From positions 1 through 57,417 of the forward strand of contig JAGVZF010000034.1 of NCBI GenBank assembly GCA_018302785.1: a DNA stretch of 57,417 nt. Reading direction: 5' to 3'. The position numbers and the translations under genes are program-made. Source of the DNA: Candidatus Woesearchaeota archaeon (GTDB taxonomy: Archaea; Nanobdellota; Nanobdellia; SCGC-AAA011-G17; JAGVZF01). The notes beneath the pieces are model-generated. The model saw only the letters and a list, made by a program, of their open reading frames with translations, did not search any database and was not told the DNA's origin. Of this stretch, positions 8,992-17,042 are shown one piece after another (position 1 is the stretch's first letter; every line of letters begins with the position of its first letter).

Positions 8992-9888
8992 ATGAATTTT
9001 AGATCTAAAGTAGAAGCATCTTTTGAAAAGAACTATAAAAAGTTCATTTTTATACCTCTAGCAATATTAATTATTAGTATAATTCTAATCTTTATTCAAT
9101 ACCAAAGAACAGGAGATTTTCTTTACAAAGACATAAGCCTTAAAGGAGGCCTTTCAATAACAATAAACACAAACAATGATATAGATTTAAATGATCTAGA
9201 ATCAAAAATAACTTCTAAGTTCTCAAGTGCAGAGGCAATTGCCAGAAAATTAACAGATTTTAGCACAGCCCAGATTACAGGTATTAATATAGAAGCTTCT
9301 GGTGTAGAAGAAAAAGATCTTAAACCATTTTTAGAAGAATATTTTGCTTTAAAATTAACAAATGATAACTACTCAGTAGAAGAAGTTGGGGCCTCTTTAG
9401 GTTCTTCATTTTTTAAAGATTTAATTATATCTTTAATATTTGCTTTTATATTTATGGCAATTGTAGTATTTGTAATATACAGAAAATTTATTCCAGCTAT
9501 TACTGTAATATTAACAGCTTTAACTGATATAATTGCCACCTTAGCTGTAGTAAATTTACTTGGGATAAAAATTTCAACTGCTGGAATAGCAGCATTTCTA
9601 CTTTTAATAGGTTATTCAATAGATTCTGATATGCTATTAACAACTAAAATACTTAGAAGAAAATCTTCTTCTGCAATTTCTGAAATGTATAATGCAATGA
9701 AAACTGGTTTGATGATGACAATAACTACACTCGTAGCATTAGCTTTAAGCCTAATATTTACAAACTCAATTGTTATAAGGCAAATATTTAGTATAGCTCT
9801 AATTGGACTAATCATAGACATAATTGCAACTTATTTAGGCAATGGTCCTGTGTTATTATGGTACGCAAAGAAACATGAAACTAAATAA
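8992..9888 (+). CDS. secF: Protein-export membrane protein SecF
   Basis: The 298-residue RND-type membrane protein works with SecD to assist Sec-dependent export and membrane protein insertion. It has an N-terminal helix at about residues 19-36, then an extracytoplasmic domain opening with ISLKGGLSITI. The conserved six-helix region begins near residue 145, and GYSIDSDMLLTTKI is a SecF signature. It is archaeal in order, with secF preceding and overlapping secD. The promoter at 8957-8971 points to a leaderless start. Confidence 0.93.
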   Translation: MNFRSKVEASFEKNYKKFIFIPLAILIISIILIFIQYQRTGDFLYKDISLKGGLSITINTNNDIDLNDLESKITSKFSSAEAIARKLTDFSTAQITGINIEASGVEEKDLKPFLEEYFALKLTNDNYSVEEVGASLGSSFFKDLIISLIFAFIFMAIVVFVIYRKFIPAITVILTALTDIIATLAVVNLLGIKISTAGIAAFLLLIGYSIDSDMLLTTKILRRKSSSAISEMYNAMKTGLMMTITTLVALALSLIFTNSIVIRQIFSIALIGLIIDIIATYLGNGPVLLWYAKKHETK

Positions 9889-11443
9889 AATACTTAAGAA
9901 ATGGAGAGTAATAGTTTTAATATTAGCACTTTTAATTAGTTTGATTTCTATTAATTATCAATTTAATACAGAAGGAGTTATAATAAAAGGTGTAGAATTT
10001 AACTCAACTGCTTCATTAGCAGGAATTCCAACGCCATCACCAAATATAGCTCCCACAAACTATGAAAAAATTATAGCAGTTAATGGAAAAGAAATTAAGA
10101 CATTAGAAGATTACACAAAACTAGTTACAGAATCTCCTAATAACCAAGCATTAAGAATTCAAACAAATAAAAATAGTTATGCTATACTAAAATCAAATGC
10201 TTCATCTTTAGGAATTACTGTAGATAATGTTCCCACATCAAATATTAAAAAAGGACTTGAATTACAAGGAGGAACTAGAGTTTTATTAAAACCAGAATCT
10301 ACAATAACAGATCAAGACAGAGAAGATTTAATTCAAATCTTAGAAAATAGACTTAATACATATGGCTTAAGCGACATAAAAATAAAAAAAGCTAATGATC
10401 TTTCTGGGAATAAATATATTTCTGTTGAAATTGCTGGAGCTACAAAAACAGAAGTCAAAGACTTAGTAGCATCTCAAGGAAAATTCGAAGCTAAGATAGG
10501 AGATTCTATTGTTTTTGAAGGTGGTAAAAAAGACATAACATTTGTTTGTAGAAATGATGGAACATGCTCAGGAATAAGAGAATGTCAAGAATCTAGTGAA
10601 GGTCAAGTTTGTATTTTTGAATTTGCAATTACATTATCTGCTGATGCTGCTAAAAAACATGCTGAAATCACAAAAGATTTAGATATAAATATTTCATCAC
10701 AAGGAACAAAATATTTATCAAAAACTCTTGATTTATACCTAGATAATAATCAGGTTGATTCCTTACAAATAGGTGCCGACTTAAAAGGAAGAGAAGCTAC
10801 TCAAATAGCTATTTCTGGTCCTGGAATAGCTACAACAAAAGAAGAAGCTTCACAAAATGCATTAAAGAATATGAACAAGCTTCAAACAATTTTAATTACA
10901 GGATCGCTTCCATTTAAATTAGAAATAGTAAAAATAGATAATATTTCCCCAACATTAGGTTCTCAATTTGTTAAAAATGCTTTATTAATAGGAATTATTG
11001 CTTTAATTGCTGTAGCAATAACAATTTTCATAAGATACAGAAGCTTAAAGATTGTAATTCCAGTTTTTATTACTCAAATCTCTGAAATAATATTATTACT
11101 TGGATTTGCATCTTTATTTAAATATAATTTAGATTTAGCTGCAATAGCAGGAATTATTGCTGCCGTAGGTACAGGAGTAGATGATCAAATAGTTATGATA
11201 GACGAGATTAGAGCTAAAGGCTCAGAATCTTATGCATCAACTGTAAAAGAAAGAATAAAAAGAGCATTCTTCATTATAATGTCTGCTTGGGCTGTTGGTG
11301 TAGCTTCTATGCTTCCATTATTAAGAGCAGGAGCTGGATTATTAACAGGATTTGCCTTCACAACAATAGTAGGAATTTCAGTGGGAGTCTTTATAACAAG
11401 ACCTGCATTTGCATCTATTGTAGAAACTTTATTGGAAGAATAA
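9875..11443 (+). CDS. secD: Protein-export membrane protein SecD
   Basis: About 522 residues, the partner of SecF. The large extracytoplasmic domain begins after an N-terminal helix and contains GLELQGGTRVLLKPE, a SecD hallmark. The C-terminal six-helix bundle contains GTGVDDQIVMIDEIR. I place the start at ATG 9875 (MKLNKILKKWR) and not at the upstream ATG at 9842. This gives the usual short basic cytoplasmic start before the first helix and cuts the overlap with secF from 47 to 14 bases. An extra loop with four Cys (CRNDGTCSGIRECQ, then C) near residue 225 is noticeable. Confidence 0.92.
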   Translation: MKLNKILKKWRVIVLILALLISLISINYQFNTEGVIIKGVEFNSTASLAGIPTPSPNIAPTNYEKIIAVNGKEIKTLEDYTKLVTESPNNQALRIQTNKNSYAILKSNASSLGITVDNVPTSNIKKGLELQGGTRVLLKPESTITDQDREDLIQILENRLNTYGLSDIKIKKANDLSGNKYISVEIAGATKTEVKDLVASQGKFEAKIGDSIVFEGGKKDITFVCRNDGTCSGIRECQESSEGQVCIFEFAITLSADAAKKHAEITKDLDINISSQGTKYLSKTLDLYLDNNQVDSLQIGADLKGREATQIAISGPGIATTKEEASQNALKNMNKLQTILITGSLPFKLEIVKIDNISPTLGSQFVKNALLIGIIALIAVAITIFIRYRSLKIVIPVFITQISEIILLLGFASLFKYNLDLAAIAGIIAAVGTGVDDQIVMIDEIRAKGSESYASTVKERIKRAFFIIMSAWAVGVASMLPLLRAGAGLLTGFAFTTIVGISVGVFITRPAFASIVETLLEE

Positions 11444-11450
11444 ACAAAAA

Positions 11451-11460
11451 GTTTATAAAT
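11451..11460 (+). promoter_or_regulatory. TATA box plus GGGGTGAT ribosome site for the 49-residue gene
   Basis: GTTTATAAAT lies about 38 bp before the ATG at 11494, and GGGGTGAT at 11481-11488 sits six bases before that ATG. This gene therefore seems to have a short leader with a strong Shine-Dalgarno, unlike the leaderless neighbours. Confidence 0.6.
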
Positions 11461-11493
11461 AATCATTAAGATACATAGTTGGGGTGATTATTT

Positions 11494-11643
11494 ATGCCAG
11501 CATCAAGTGAAATGTACATTCTTTATATATTATTAGGAGCTATTGCTGCAGTAATTTATTCTTTAAGAAGAATATATATACTAGAAAACAAAATTGAAGA
11601 TATGGAAGAAAACATATTGGCAGCATTAAAAAAGAGAAGATAA
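11494..11643 (+). CDS. 49-residue single-helix membrane protein
   Basis: A short open frame gives MPASSEMYILYILLGAI at the start, a single membrane helix at about residues 8-23, then a charged helical tail (YILENKIEDMEENIL) that could form a coiled coil, and a basic KKRR end. Its own TATA box and a strong GGGGTGAT ribosome site support it as a real gene. The stop codon abuts the stop of the convergent aldo/keto reductase gene. Family unknown. Confidence 0.75.
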   Translation: MPASSEMYILYILLGAIAAVIYSLRRIYILENKIEDMEENILAALKKRR

Positions 11644-12471
11644 TTAGTACAAAGAATCTATTTTTTTTATTATATTTTCTTCTAACTTAATTTCTAAAGC
11701 TTTTATATTTTCTTCTAAATGTTTCTTATTTTTAGTTCCTGGAATTGGAATTGTATTTTTCCATTTATTAATAATCCAAGCTAAGGCTAATTGACTTACA
11801 CTTATTTTTAATTCATTAGCAATTTCAATGAGTTTCTCATTAGTTAACAATCTTCCACTTCCTAAAGGAAAATACGGAATAAATGCAATATTATTTTCAA
11901 TTAAATAAGGCAATAAATCTTCTTCATCTCTTTTATAAGCTAAATTAAAGTGATTTTGAACACTAACTACATTAACAATTTTCTGAGCTTCTTTTAATTG
12001 ATGTAAATCAAAATTACTAACCCCAATATTCTTAATTAAACCATTTTCTTGTAATTCCTTTAAAGCCTTAATACTTTCTTTTAATGGTATTTTTCTATCT
12101 GGGGCATGTAATTGATATAGTTCAATTTGTTTTAATTTTAATCTGTTTAAACTTCCTTTAATTGCTTCTTTAATATGTTCAGGTCTTCCATCTGTATCCC
12201 AATTTATTCCCCCAGGTCTTGTACATCCTGCTTTTGTTGCAATCAAAATCTTTTCTTTATCTTTTTCATTTAATGCTTTTCCAATTAATTCTTCATTTCT
12301 GCCCAAGCCATAAACATCTGCAGTATCAAAAAAATCAACTTCTAATTTAACAGCATGTTTTAATAATTCAATAGCATCTTTTTCTTCTGCTTTAGGTTTG
12401 TACTCATCTAAAGCCATAACTCCTAGACCTATTGCCTTGACAGTTCTCCCAGCAATTTTTCTTTTTTCCAT
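11644..12471 (-). CDS. Aldo/keto reductase
   Basis: The 275-residue TIM-barrel NADPH-dependent oxidoreductase has the catalytic tetrad visible as D49 and Y54 in DTADVYG, K80 in IATKAG and H122 in YQLHAPD. NADPH-binding elements are GVSNFD and IPIPGTKN near the C-terminus. It is closest in layout to the general stress or sugar-aldehyde reductases. The substrate cannot be told from sequence. It is convergent and end-to-end with the small membrane gene, with no sign of an operon. Confidence 0.88.
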   Translation of the reverse strand: MEKRKIAGRTVKAIGLGVMALDEYKPKAEEKDAIELLKHAVKLEVDFFDTADVYGLGRNEELIGKALNEKDKEKILIATKAGCTRPGGINWDTDGRPEHIKEAIKGSLNRLKLKQIELYQLHAPDRKIPLKESIKALKELQENGLIKNIGVSNFDLHQLKEAQKIVNVVSVQNHFNLAYKRDEEDLLPYLIENNIAFIPYFPLGSGRLLTNEKLIEIANELKISVSQLALAWIINKWKNTIPIPGTKNKKHLEENIKALEIKLEENIIKKIDSLY

Positions 12472-12510
12472 GCATATCTAAAGATATTAGTTTATTTAAG
12501 ATTATTGAAA

Positions 12511-12621
12511 CGCCGAAGCCAGGATTCGAACCTGGAAGTCCACAAGGACGCAGTTTTCGAGACTGAGCAATCATATTTAAAATATGATTTCTGCTGCCAT
12601 ACCAGATTAGGCGACTTCGGC
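12511..12621 (-). tRNA. tRNA-Ser (anticodon CGA) with intron
   Basis: The minus strand gives acceptor stem GCCGAAG/CTTCGGC, D-arm GCC-loop-GGC, and a long class II variable arm GTCC-TTGT-GGAC as expected for Ser. The T-arm is CCAGG-TTCGAAT-CCTGG, with discriminator G. The anticodon stem closes only after a 28-nt insertion is removed: GCAG plus T then loop CTCGAAA then ACTGC, giving anticodon CGA. Mature length is 83 nt without CCA. Confidence 0.93.
12563..12590 (-). other. tRNA-Ser intron at position 30/31
   Basis: This 28-nt intron splits the 5' strand of the anticodon stem, between G30 and U31, not the usual 37/38 site. It forms a 9-bp hairpin (AATCATATT/AATATGATT, loop TTA). A relaxed bulge-helix-bulge fits: 3-nt bulge AGA cut after AG, short AGC/GCT helix with one C-C mismatch, bulge AGT cut after AG. 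Because CAG is repeated at both junctions the exact ends could slide by up to three bases. Confidence 0.8.
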
Positions 12622-12628
12622 ATCAAAA

Positions 12629-12640
12629 ACCTTTAATATT
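12629..12640 (+). promoter_or_regulatory. Divergent AT-rich promoter between tRNA-Ser and 12662 gene
   Basis: CCTTTAATATTT is centred about 27 bp before the ATG at 12662. Read on the other strand it gives AAATATTAAAGG, about 13-20 bp from the tRNA 5' end, a little close for tRNA-Ser. The plus-strand role is more convincing. Confidence 0.4.
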
Positions 12641-12661
12641 TTTCTCTTATTAGCTTTAAAT

Positions 12662-13060
12662 ATGTTACCAAAGTATCATTTTTATATTGGATTAATAACT
12701 TCAATAGTTGTTTACTTTATCTCAGGATTTACTAATGCTTTATTATTCTTCATTGGATCTTTTCTAATTGACACAGATCATTACATAGCTTTTGTATTTA
12801 AAGAAAAAAATTGGTCTTTAATGAAATCTTATTTCTATTGGAAATATCTAAATTATCCTTATGATGAATTAATGATCTTTCATACAATAGAAATATGGAT
12901 TTTACTTTTAATTATAGGTCTTTTAATAAATCCAGTACTTTTTATGTTAGCTGGAATGTTATATCATGAATTATTTGATATTTATGATATGCATAAAAGA
13001 AAATTATTCAATGCTAGAGCAATTTCTTTATTTGCTTGGGCAACTAGAAATCTAAAATAA
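12662..13060 (+). CDS. Integral membrane protein, YdjM/DUF457-like putative metal-dependent hydrolase
   Basis: The 132-residue protein has four likely membrane helices. Conserved-looking polar residues sit where the YdjM/DUF457-type membrane hydrolase family has them: DTDHYI near residue 38, FHTIEIW near 76 and a later HELFD near 102. These His/Asp residues could bind a metal. It is short for the family (usually 150-200 residues). The ATG is preceded by a TATA-like element at about 27 bp. The substrate is unknown. Confidence 0.55.
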   Translation: MLPKYHFYIGLITSIVVYFISGFTNALLFFIGSFLIDTDHYIAFVFKEKNWSLMKSYFYWKYLNYPYDELMIFHTIEIWILLLIIGLLINPVLFMLAGMLYHELFDIYDMHKRKLFNARAISLFAWATRNLK

Positions 13061-13069
13061 ACAGAAAAG

Positions 13070-13079
13070 CTTATAAATA
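13070..13079 (+). promoter_or_regulatory. TATA box for the 13118 surface protein
   Basis: CTTATAAATA lies about 43 bp before the GTG start at 13118. A GAGGTGAG Shine-Dalgarno at 13107-13114 follows, three bases before the GTG. The mRNA should have a leader of roughly 15-20 bases. Confidence 0.65.
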
Positions 13080-13117
13080 CTAATTTCAATCTTTATAAAA
13101 AAATAAGAGGTGAGATT

Positions 13118-14278
13118 GTGAAAAATCAAAAAACATTATTAATAATTTCGATATCAATTCTATTTCTATTAAGTTTTATTGTTATAGGAAGTTTAAGTGC
13201 AAATGCAGCTACATCTTCTTCTTCAAAATGTAGTGATTCTGATGGAGGATTAAATTATGTTGTAAAGGGTACAGTAAGAGCTATAAATGGTACAAATGTA
13301 ACATACAGCACAGATTATTGTTTACCATGGGGGGATAATACGCTTGGAGAGTATTACTGTTCTAATGGAATTGCAAGAGAACAATACTATACATGCGAAA
13401 ATTTAGGGCCTAATTATATATGTACAAATGGTAGATGTGCAACTAATGGCACTACAAACCAGACACCAACACGTTTTAAAAGTCCAACTAATCCCCCAAT
13501 AAGAATGGTAAATACAACAACATGTAACATATGGGCAGTTCCTAGTCAAGGCATTGGTCCATTTACAAGTAACATTTCAGCAAGATTTGGAAATGTAACA
13601 GATCAATTCCCATTTACTGCAACTCTTAAATGTAATTCAAATGATGCAGGTATAGGCATTCCAGTTTGGTTAAATGACCAAATTATTTCAAGGCTTTGTA
13701 ATTATCCACAAGTAAACATACAAACTATTTTTACGGCAAGTGCATCAGGCGCAGGAGCAACTTGTACCACATCGGTTTTTGACAATCCACGACCACAAAC
13801 TTGTGTAGATACAGATGGTGGTAGAAATTATGGAGTTAGAGGTATAACTTATACAAACTATACACAAAATTACACAGATACATGTCAAGACAATTTAAAA
13901 TTAAGAGAATATTGGTGTTCAGGCAACTATGTAGCAAATGAAATTGTAATTTGTAGAAATGTTGGCTTCAAAAAATGTAGTCTTGGAAGATGTATAAACC
14001 CAAGTAATCCGACATTAACAGAACCACAAACATCAACAAAGTCAAGATTTTTCTTATGGGGATTACTAGACATCTTTAGAGGAAAAGTAACAGGTAATGC
14101 AGTAATGGATAGACAGAATCCACAAGAAACTAATATCTTTAATTGGTTAGTATTAGGAGTAATCTTGGTAGCAGGAATAATGTTATATAATAAAAGACAG
14201 TCTACATCAACAACAGAAGTAAAAGAAAGAAGATCTGAAACATCAAAATCTAGATCTCAAAGATCAAGAAGAAGATAA
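13118..14278 (+). CDS. Secreted surface protein with two DSDGG-type Cys repeats and C-terminal anchor
   Basis: The 386-residue protein starts at GTG, chosen because of the strong GAGGTGAG ribosome site. The signal peptide is at about residues 1-31. Two copies of a Cys repeat are present, one at about 37-108 (CSDSDGGLNY to NGRC) and one at about 228-293 (CVDTDGGRNY to LGRC). The linker between them is beta-rich. The C-terminus has GKVTGNAV, a helix at about 343-360 and a basic Ser/Arg tail, a layout I associate with Woesearchaeota/Pacearchaeota surface proteins. Several Asn-x-Thr sites are possible AglB targets. Function unknown. Confidence 0.8.
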   Translation: MKNQKTLLIISISILFLLSFIVIGSLSANAATSSSSKCSDSDGGLNYVVKGTVRAINGTNVTYSTDYCLPWGDNTLGEYYCSNGIAREQYYTCENLGPNYICTNGRCATNGTTNQTPTRFKSPTNPPIRMVNTTTCNIWAVPSQGIGPFTSNISARFGNVTDQFPFTATLKCNSNDAGIGIPVWLNDQIISRLCNYPQVNIQTIFTASASGAGATCTTSVFDNPRPQTCVDTDGGRNYGVRGITYTNYTQNYTDTCQDNLKLREYWCSGNYVANEIVICRNVGFKKCSLGRCINPSNPTLTEPQTSTKSRFFLWGLLDIFRGKVTGNAVMDRQNPQETNIFNWLVLGVILVAGIMLYNKRQSTSTTEVKERRSETSKSRSQRSRRR

Positions 14279-14295
14279 TTTTTTTCTTTTTTATA
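14279..14295 (+). terminator. Oligo-T terminator after the surface protein
   Basis: Immediately after the stop codon the plus strand has T7-C-T6, typical of archaeal intrinsic (T-rich) termination. There is no stem-loop. Confidence 0.5.
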
Positions 14296-14304
14296 TATTC
14301 ATTT

Positions 14305-14907
14305 TTACTTGTTTAAAACTAAGAATTTATTATTATTCTTCAATTTTTCATATTGTTTCTTATCTCTAAACTTAATTACTTTAGCAGGATTTCCACCAAT
14401 AATAGCTAAATCAAGAACATCCTTAGTAACAACGCTTCCTAATCCAATAATAGAACCTTCTCCAATTGTAACTCCAGGAACTATACTAACTCTACTTCCT
14501 ATCCACACATTATCCTTTATTATAACAGGCTTATGAACTTTTTCTTTTCCAAAAGGTAATATCTCTTTATTATAATCATGATTCCAAGTATAAATTAATA
14601 ATCCTCCAGACAAACTACAATTACTTCCAATAGTTAATCCACCTTCTGCAGAAATAAAACAATCTGGTCCTAAATAAACATTACTCCCAATTATAATTTT
14701 TTCAGGATGACTTATATTAGTAGGTTGTGAAATCCTAACATTAGTACCAACAGATTTCAAATTAGATACTAACAAGTCATTCTTCATTAATCTATAGTAA
14801 GATAATATTTTATTTTCAACCCAAAAATAAACTTCATTAAAATATCTCCAAGTAACTCTCAAAAATCTATTTCTATAAAAAAGATTAAATAAATTAAATA
14901 ATTTCAT
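14305..14907 (-). CDS. Left-handed beta-helix O-acetyltransferase (WbbJ/maltose acetyltransferase type)
   Basis: The 200-residue protein has hexapeptide repeats from about residue 57 to 175, such as IIIGSNVYLG and VTIGEGSIIGLGSVV. The C-terminal IGGNPAKVIKFR motif is typical of acetyl-CoA-dependent sugar O-acetyltransferases. The likely catalytic His is in TWNHDYN near residue 109. An N-terminal basic helical stretch of about 50 residues precedes the beta-helix. It stands alone on the minus strand, divergent from the EamA pair, and is probably a glycan-decorating enzyme. The acceptor is unknown. Confidence 0.82.
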   Translation of the reverse strand: MKLFNLFNLFYRNRFLRVTWRYFNEVYFWVENKILSYYRLMKNDLLVSNLKSVGTNVRISQPTNISHPEKIIIGSNVYLGPDCFISAEGGLTIGSNCSLSGGLLIYTWNHDYNKEILPFGKEKVHKPVIIKDNVWIGSRVSIVPGVTIGEGSIIGLGSVVTKDVLDLAIIGGNPAKVIKFRDKKQYEKLKNNNKFLVLNK

Positions 14908-14978
14908 TTTAACTCTTACACTCGGAATTCACTTCATTTCAATAAATATTTATCTTCATCAAATCTTATTATAAAAAG

Positions 14979-14988
14979 TTTTAAAAAC
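14979..14988 (+). promoter_or_regulatory. TATA box of the EamA pair
   Basis: TTTTAAAAAC, with AAAAAG before it as a BRE-like element, is centred about 28 bp before the ATG at 15011, consistent with a leaderless transcript. Confidence 0.5.
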
Positions 14989-15010
14989 CTTCCTAATAAC
15001 TCATAAATTA

Positions 15011-15439
15011 ATGGAAAGTTCTAAGCACAGTTGGTTAAAATTAACACTAATTTCATTATTATTCAACCTTATTTTATATCCATTTGTAAAATATTCAAAT
15101 AATTTAGGTGTATCTAGCTCAGTTGCCTTAGTTATGTATTTTGTATTTGCTAGCTTAGGAATGATAATTTATCATATAAAAAAGAAAACTAACTTAAAGA
15201 TAGATAAAAAAACTTTTGCAATAGTAATCTTAACAACTCTGTTTATGTTAGTAACTAATTTATCTATGTGGCAGGCAGTTGTTATTGCTCCAAATATAGG
15301 ATATCCTATCTTAATTACACAAGCTTCAATGATACTAATAACATTATATGCAGCCATATTTCAAAAAGAAGAATTTAATATCAAAAAAATACTATCAGTA
15401 ACATTAATTTTCATAGGGATTGTCATAGTGATGTTATAA
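15011..15439 (+). CDS. Half-size EamA/DMT-family transporter, first of pair
   Basis: The 142-residue protein has four to five membrane helices and corresponds to a single EamA repeat. Full EamA transporters have two repeats and ten helices. The motif VIAPNIGYPILITQ near residue 95 recurs in the next gene as SIAPNIGYPVAVFS. Its stop overlaps the next start by one base (TAATG). The two probably form a heterodimer like paired small multidrug-resistance proteins. Substrate unknown; its place next to sugar genes might mean sugar-related export. Confidence 0.75.
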   Translation: MESSKHSWLKLTLISLLFNLILYPFVKYSNNLGVSSSVALVMYFVFASLGMIIYHIKKKTNLKIDKKTFAIVILTTLFMLVTNLSMWQAVVIAPNIGYPILITQASMILITLYAAIFQKEEFNIKKILSVTLIFIGIVIVML

Positions 15440-15855
15440 TGAATTGGATTTTGTTATCATTAATTGCAATGTTTTTTAATTTCGTAGTATTTATTTTAAT
15501 AAGAAAACTAACAAAAAGAATGTCATCAAGTGTAATGTCTCTTTATTTATTTGGAATCTCAGCTATCTATTTAATAATAACAAACTTAATTTTAGAAGAA
15601 TCTTATTCTATGCCAAAAATAGCATTTTTATTATTAACTACTGCAGGATTAGCAGGAAGTATAGTCTACTTAGTTTTATACAAAGCAATTAGCATCGCTC
15701 CAAATATAGGATATCCTGTAGCTGTATTTTCTTTACATATTGTAATAACTACAATAATATCTGCCTTATTTCTTGGCACAAGTCTAACTCTAATTAAATT
15801 TATTGGAGTAATAATTGCTGCAGCAGGTATTATCTCATTAATACTTTGGAAATAA
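15439..15855 (+). CDS. Half-size EamA/DMT-family transporter, second of pair
   Basis: The 138-residue protein again has four to five helices in one EamA repeat. It shares the IAPNIGYP motif with its partner, and the DNA encoding it includes the identical stretch GCTCCAAATATAGGATATCC. The pair most simply arose by tandem duplication. The start overlaps the upstream stop, so translation is coupled. The stop lies about ten bases from the end of the convergent aminotransferase stub. Confidence 0.75.
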   Translation: MNWILLSLIAMFFNFVVFILIRKLTKRMSSSVMSLYLFGISAIYLIITNLILEESYSMPKIAFLLLTTAGLAGSIVYLVLYKAISIAPNIGYPVAVFSLHIVITTIISALFLGTSLTLIKFIGVIIAAAGIISLILWK

Positions 15856-15865
15856 TCAGCTTTTC

Positions 15866-15943
15866 TTACTTTTCAAAACATGTTCTATAATCAAATGGTT
15901 TAGTTCTAACAGGTTCTCCACCCAAAATTGCTAATTTACTCAT
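15866..15943 (-). pseudogene. 25-codon stub of a DegT/DnrJ/EryC1/StrS aminotransferase
   Basis: The minus strand encodes MSKLAILGGEPVRTKPFDYR then TCFEK and a stop. The first 19 residues match the start of the intact aminotransferase at 25905-27128 (MSKLAIFGGEPIRKKPFQYL). The ATG overlaps the oxidoreductase stop as ATGA, the classic coupling of an intact operon. The rest of the gene, about 380 codons including the PLP lysine, is gone. It is most simply a deletion remnant. A functional 25-residue peptide is unlikely. Confidence 0.85.
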
Positions 15944-17010
15944 CTTAGCAACCTCCCATCTTTTGTAAAGCTTGTCTCTCTTGCCTTTACTTTTCTTAAT
16001 ATATCATTTAAAGGTAATTTAACCTTTACATTTCCCCCAAAATCATGAGATTCATAAAATGCCATTGCTATTTCCAGTGCTGCTTTTCCATCATATCCAC
16101 TTTCTTGATTAATTTCATTCTTATTTAATGCTTCAACTATATTCTTAACAGCATTTAAATATGGAGATAAACTTTTAACTTCTTCTATTTTATCTTCTTT
16201 TAATTCATAAATTCCACTTTCTCCTTCACTACTTTCAATTTTAAATAATTCTATATTTTTTCCACTTCTAATCATTCCACCAACACTTAATATTCCTTTA
16301 CTTCCAATTAAATCAACTTTAAAATGACAATAGTCTCTCCATCTACAATCAAATGTTGCATGCACCCCATTCTTAAATCCAATAACACCATAAGCTCCAG
16401 GATCAGTAGTTTCATCATGCAAAATTTTACCGCTCACCCATTCAGCATCTCCAACATAATATCTTAACAAATCAAATAAATGACTTCCCCCATTTAACAA
16501 TCCAACAGTAGCATAACTATCAACTTTTTGTATCTCTCCAATCTTTCCAGAATCTAATAATTTTTTTGCTAAAATAAAAGAATTATCAAACCTTCTTGTA
16601 TGATCTATAACTAAGTGAACATTATTATTCTTACAAGTCTCAATCATTTCATCACATTCTTTTAAACTCATCGCCATTGGCTTTTCACAAAAAATAGCCT
16701 TTACACCTTTTTCACATGCATACAAACAAATATCTCTATGACTATCATTATGTGTACAAATGCTTAAAATGTCGATGTCCTCTTTATCAAACATTTCCTT
16801 ATAATCAGTATATAATTTATCAATACCACTATCTTTTCTAAAATCTTCTAATCTATCATTATTAATATCACAACCAGCAATTAATTCTATATTATCATGA
16901 GCTAAATAACATCCTGTATGAGATGCAGGCTTATTTTTTATTTTTGGGTCCCTATCAAATAAGTTTCCTATTCTACCTAATCCAACAATTGCAGCTTTGT
17001 AAATAACCAT
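15940..17010 (-). CDS. Gfo/Idh/MocA-family sugar oxidoreductase (WlbA-like)
   Basis: The 356-residue NAD(P)-dependent dehydrogenase has an N-terminal Rossmann fold with AIVGLGRIG at residues 7-15. The family EKP motif has its catalytic K at 110, DHTRR is near 137-141, and the C-terminal substrate domain contains GGSHLFDLLRYY. Members oxidise the C3 hydroxyl of nucleotide sugars before transamination. The ATGA-coupled aminotransferase stub directly downstream and the beta-helix acetyltransferase on the other side fit a Wlb-type amino-sugar route. That pathway is inferred, and the missing aminotransferase means it may be dead or complemented by the copy at 25905. Confidence 0.8.
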   Translation of the reverse strand: MVIYKAAIVGLGRIGNLFDRDPKIKNKPASHTGCYLAHDNIELIAGCDINNDRLEDFRKDSGIDKLYTDYKEMFDKEDIDILSICTHNDSHRDICLYACEKGVKAIFCEKPMAMSLKECDEMIETCKNNNVHLVIDHTRRFDNSFILAKKLLDSGKIGEIQKVDSYATVGLLNGGSHLFDLLRYYVGDAEWVSGKILHDETTDPGAYGVIGFKNGVHATFDCRWRDYCHFKVDLIGSKGILSVGGMIRSGKNIELFKIESSEGESGIYELKEDKIEEVKSLSPYLNAVKNIVEALNKNEINQESGYDGKAALEIAMAFYESHDFGGNVKVKLPLNDILRKVKARETSFTKDGRLLR

Positions 17011-17030
17011 ATTAGTAATAATCCAGAAAC

Positions 17031-17042
17031 ATTTATAAAGCT
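17031..17042 (-). promoter_or_regulatory. TATA box of the Gfo/Idh oxidoreductase
   Basis: The minus strand reads AGCTTTATAAAT, centred about 26 bp before the ATG at 17010. There is no ribosome-binding sequence in between, so the gene is probably leaderless. Confidence 0.55.

Noticed and set aside
9842-9874. Upstream start for SecD at 9842
   Set aside because: It would add MVLCYYGTQRN and overlap secF by 47 bases. ATG 9875 gives the normal SecD start.
12601-12640. The AT-rich block before tRNA-Ser as a definite tRNA promoter
   Set aside because: The TATA-like element is only about 13-20 bp from the tRNA 5' end, nearer than expected, so I assign it mainly to the plus-strand gene.
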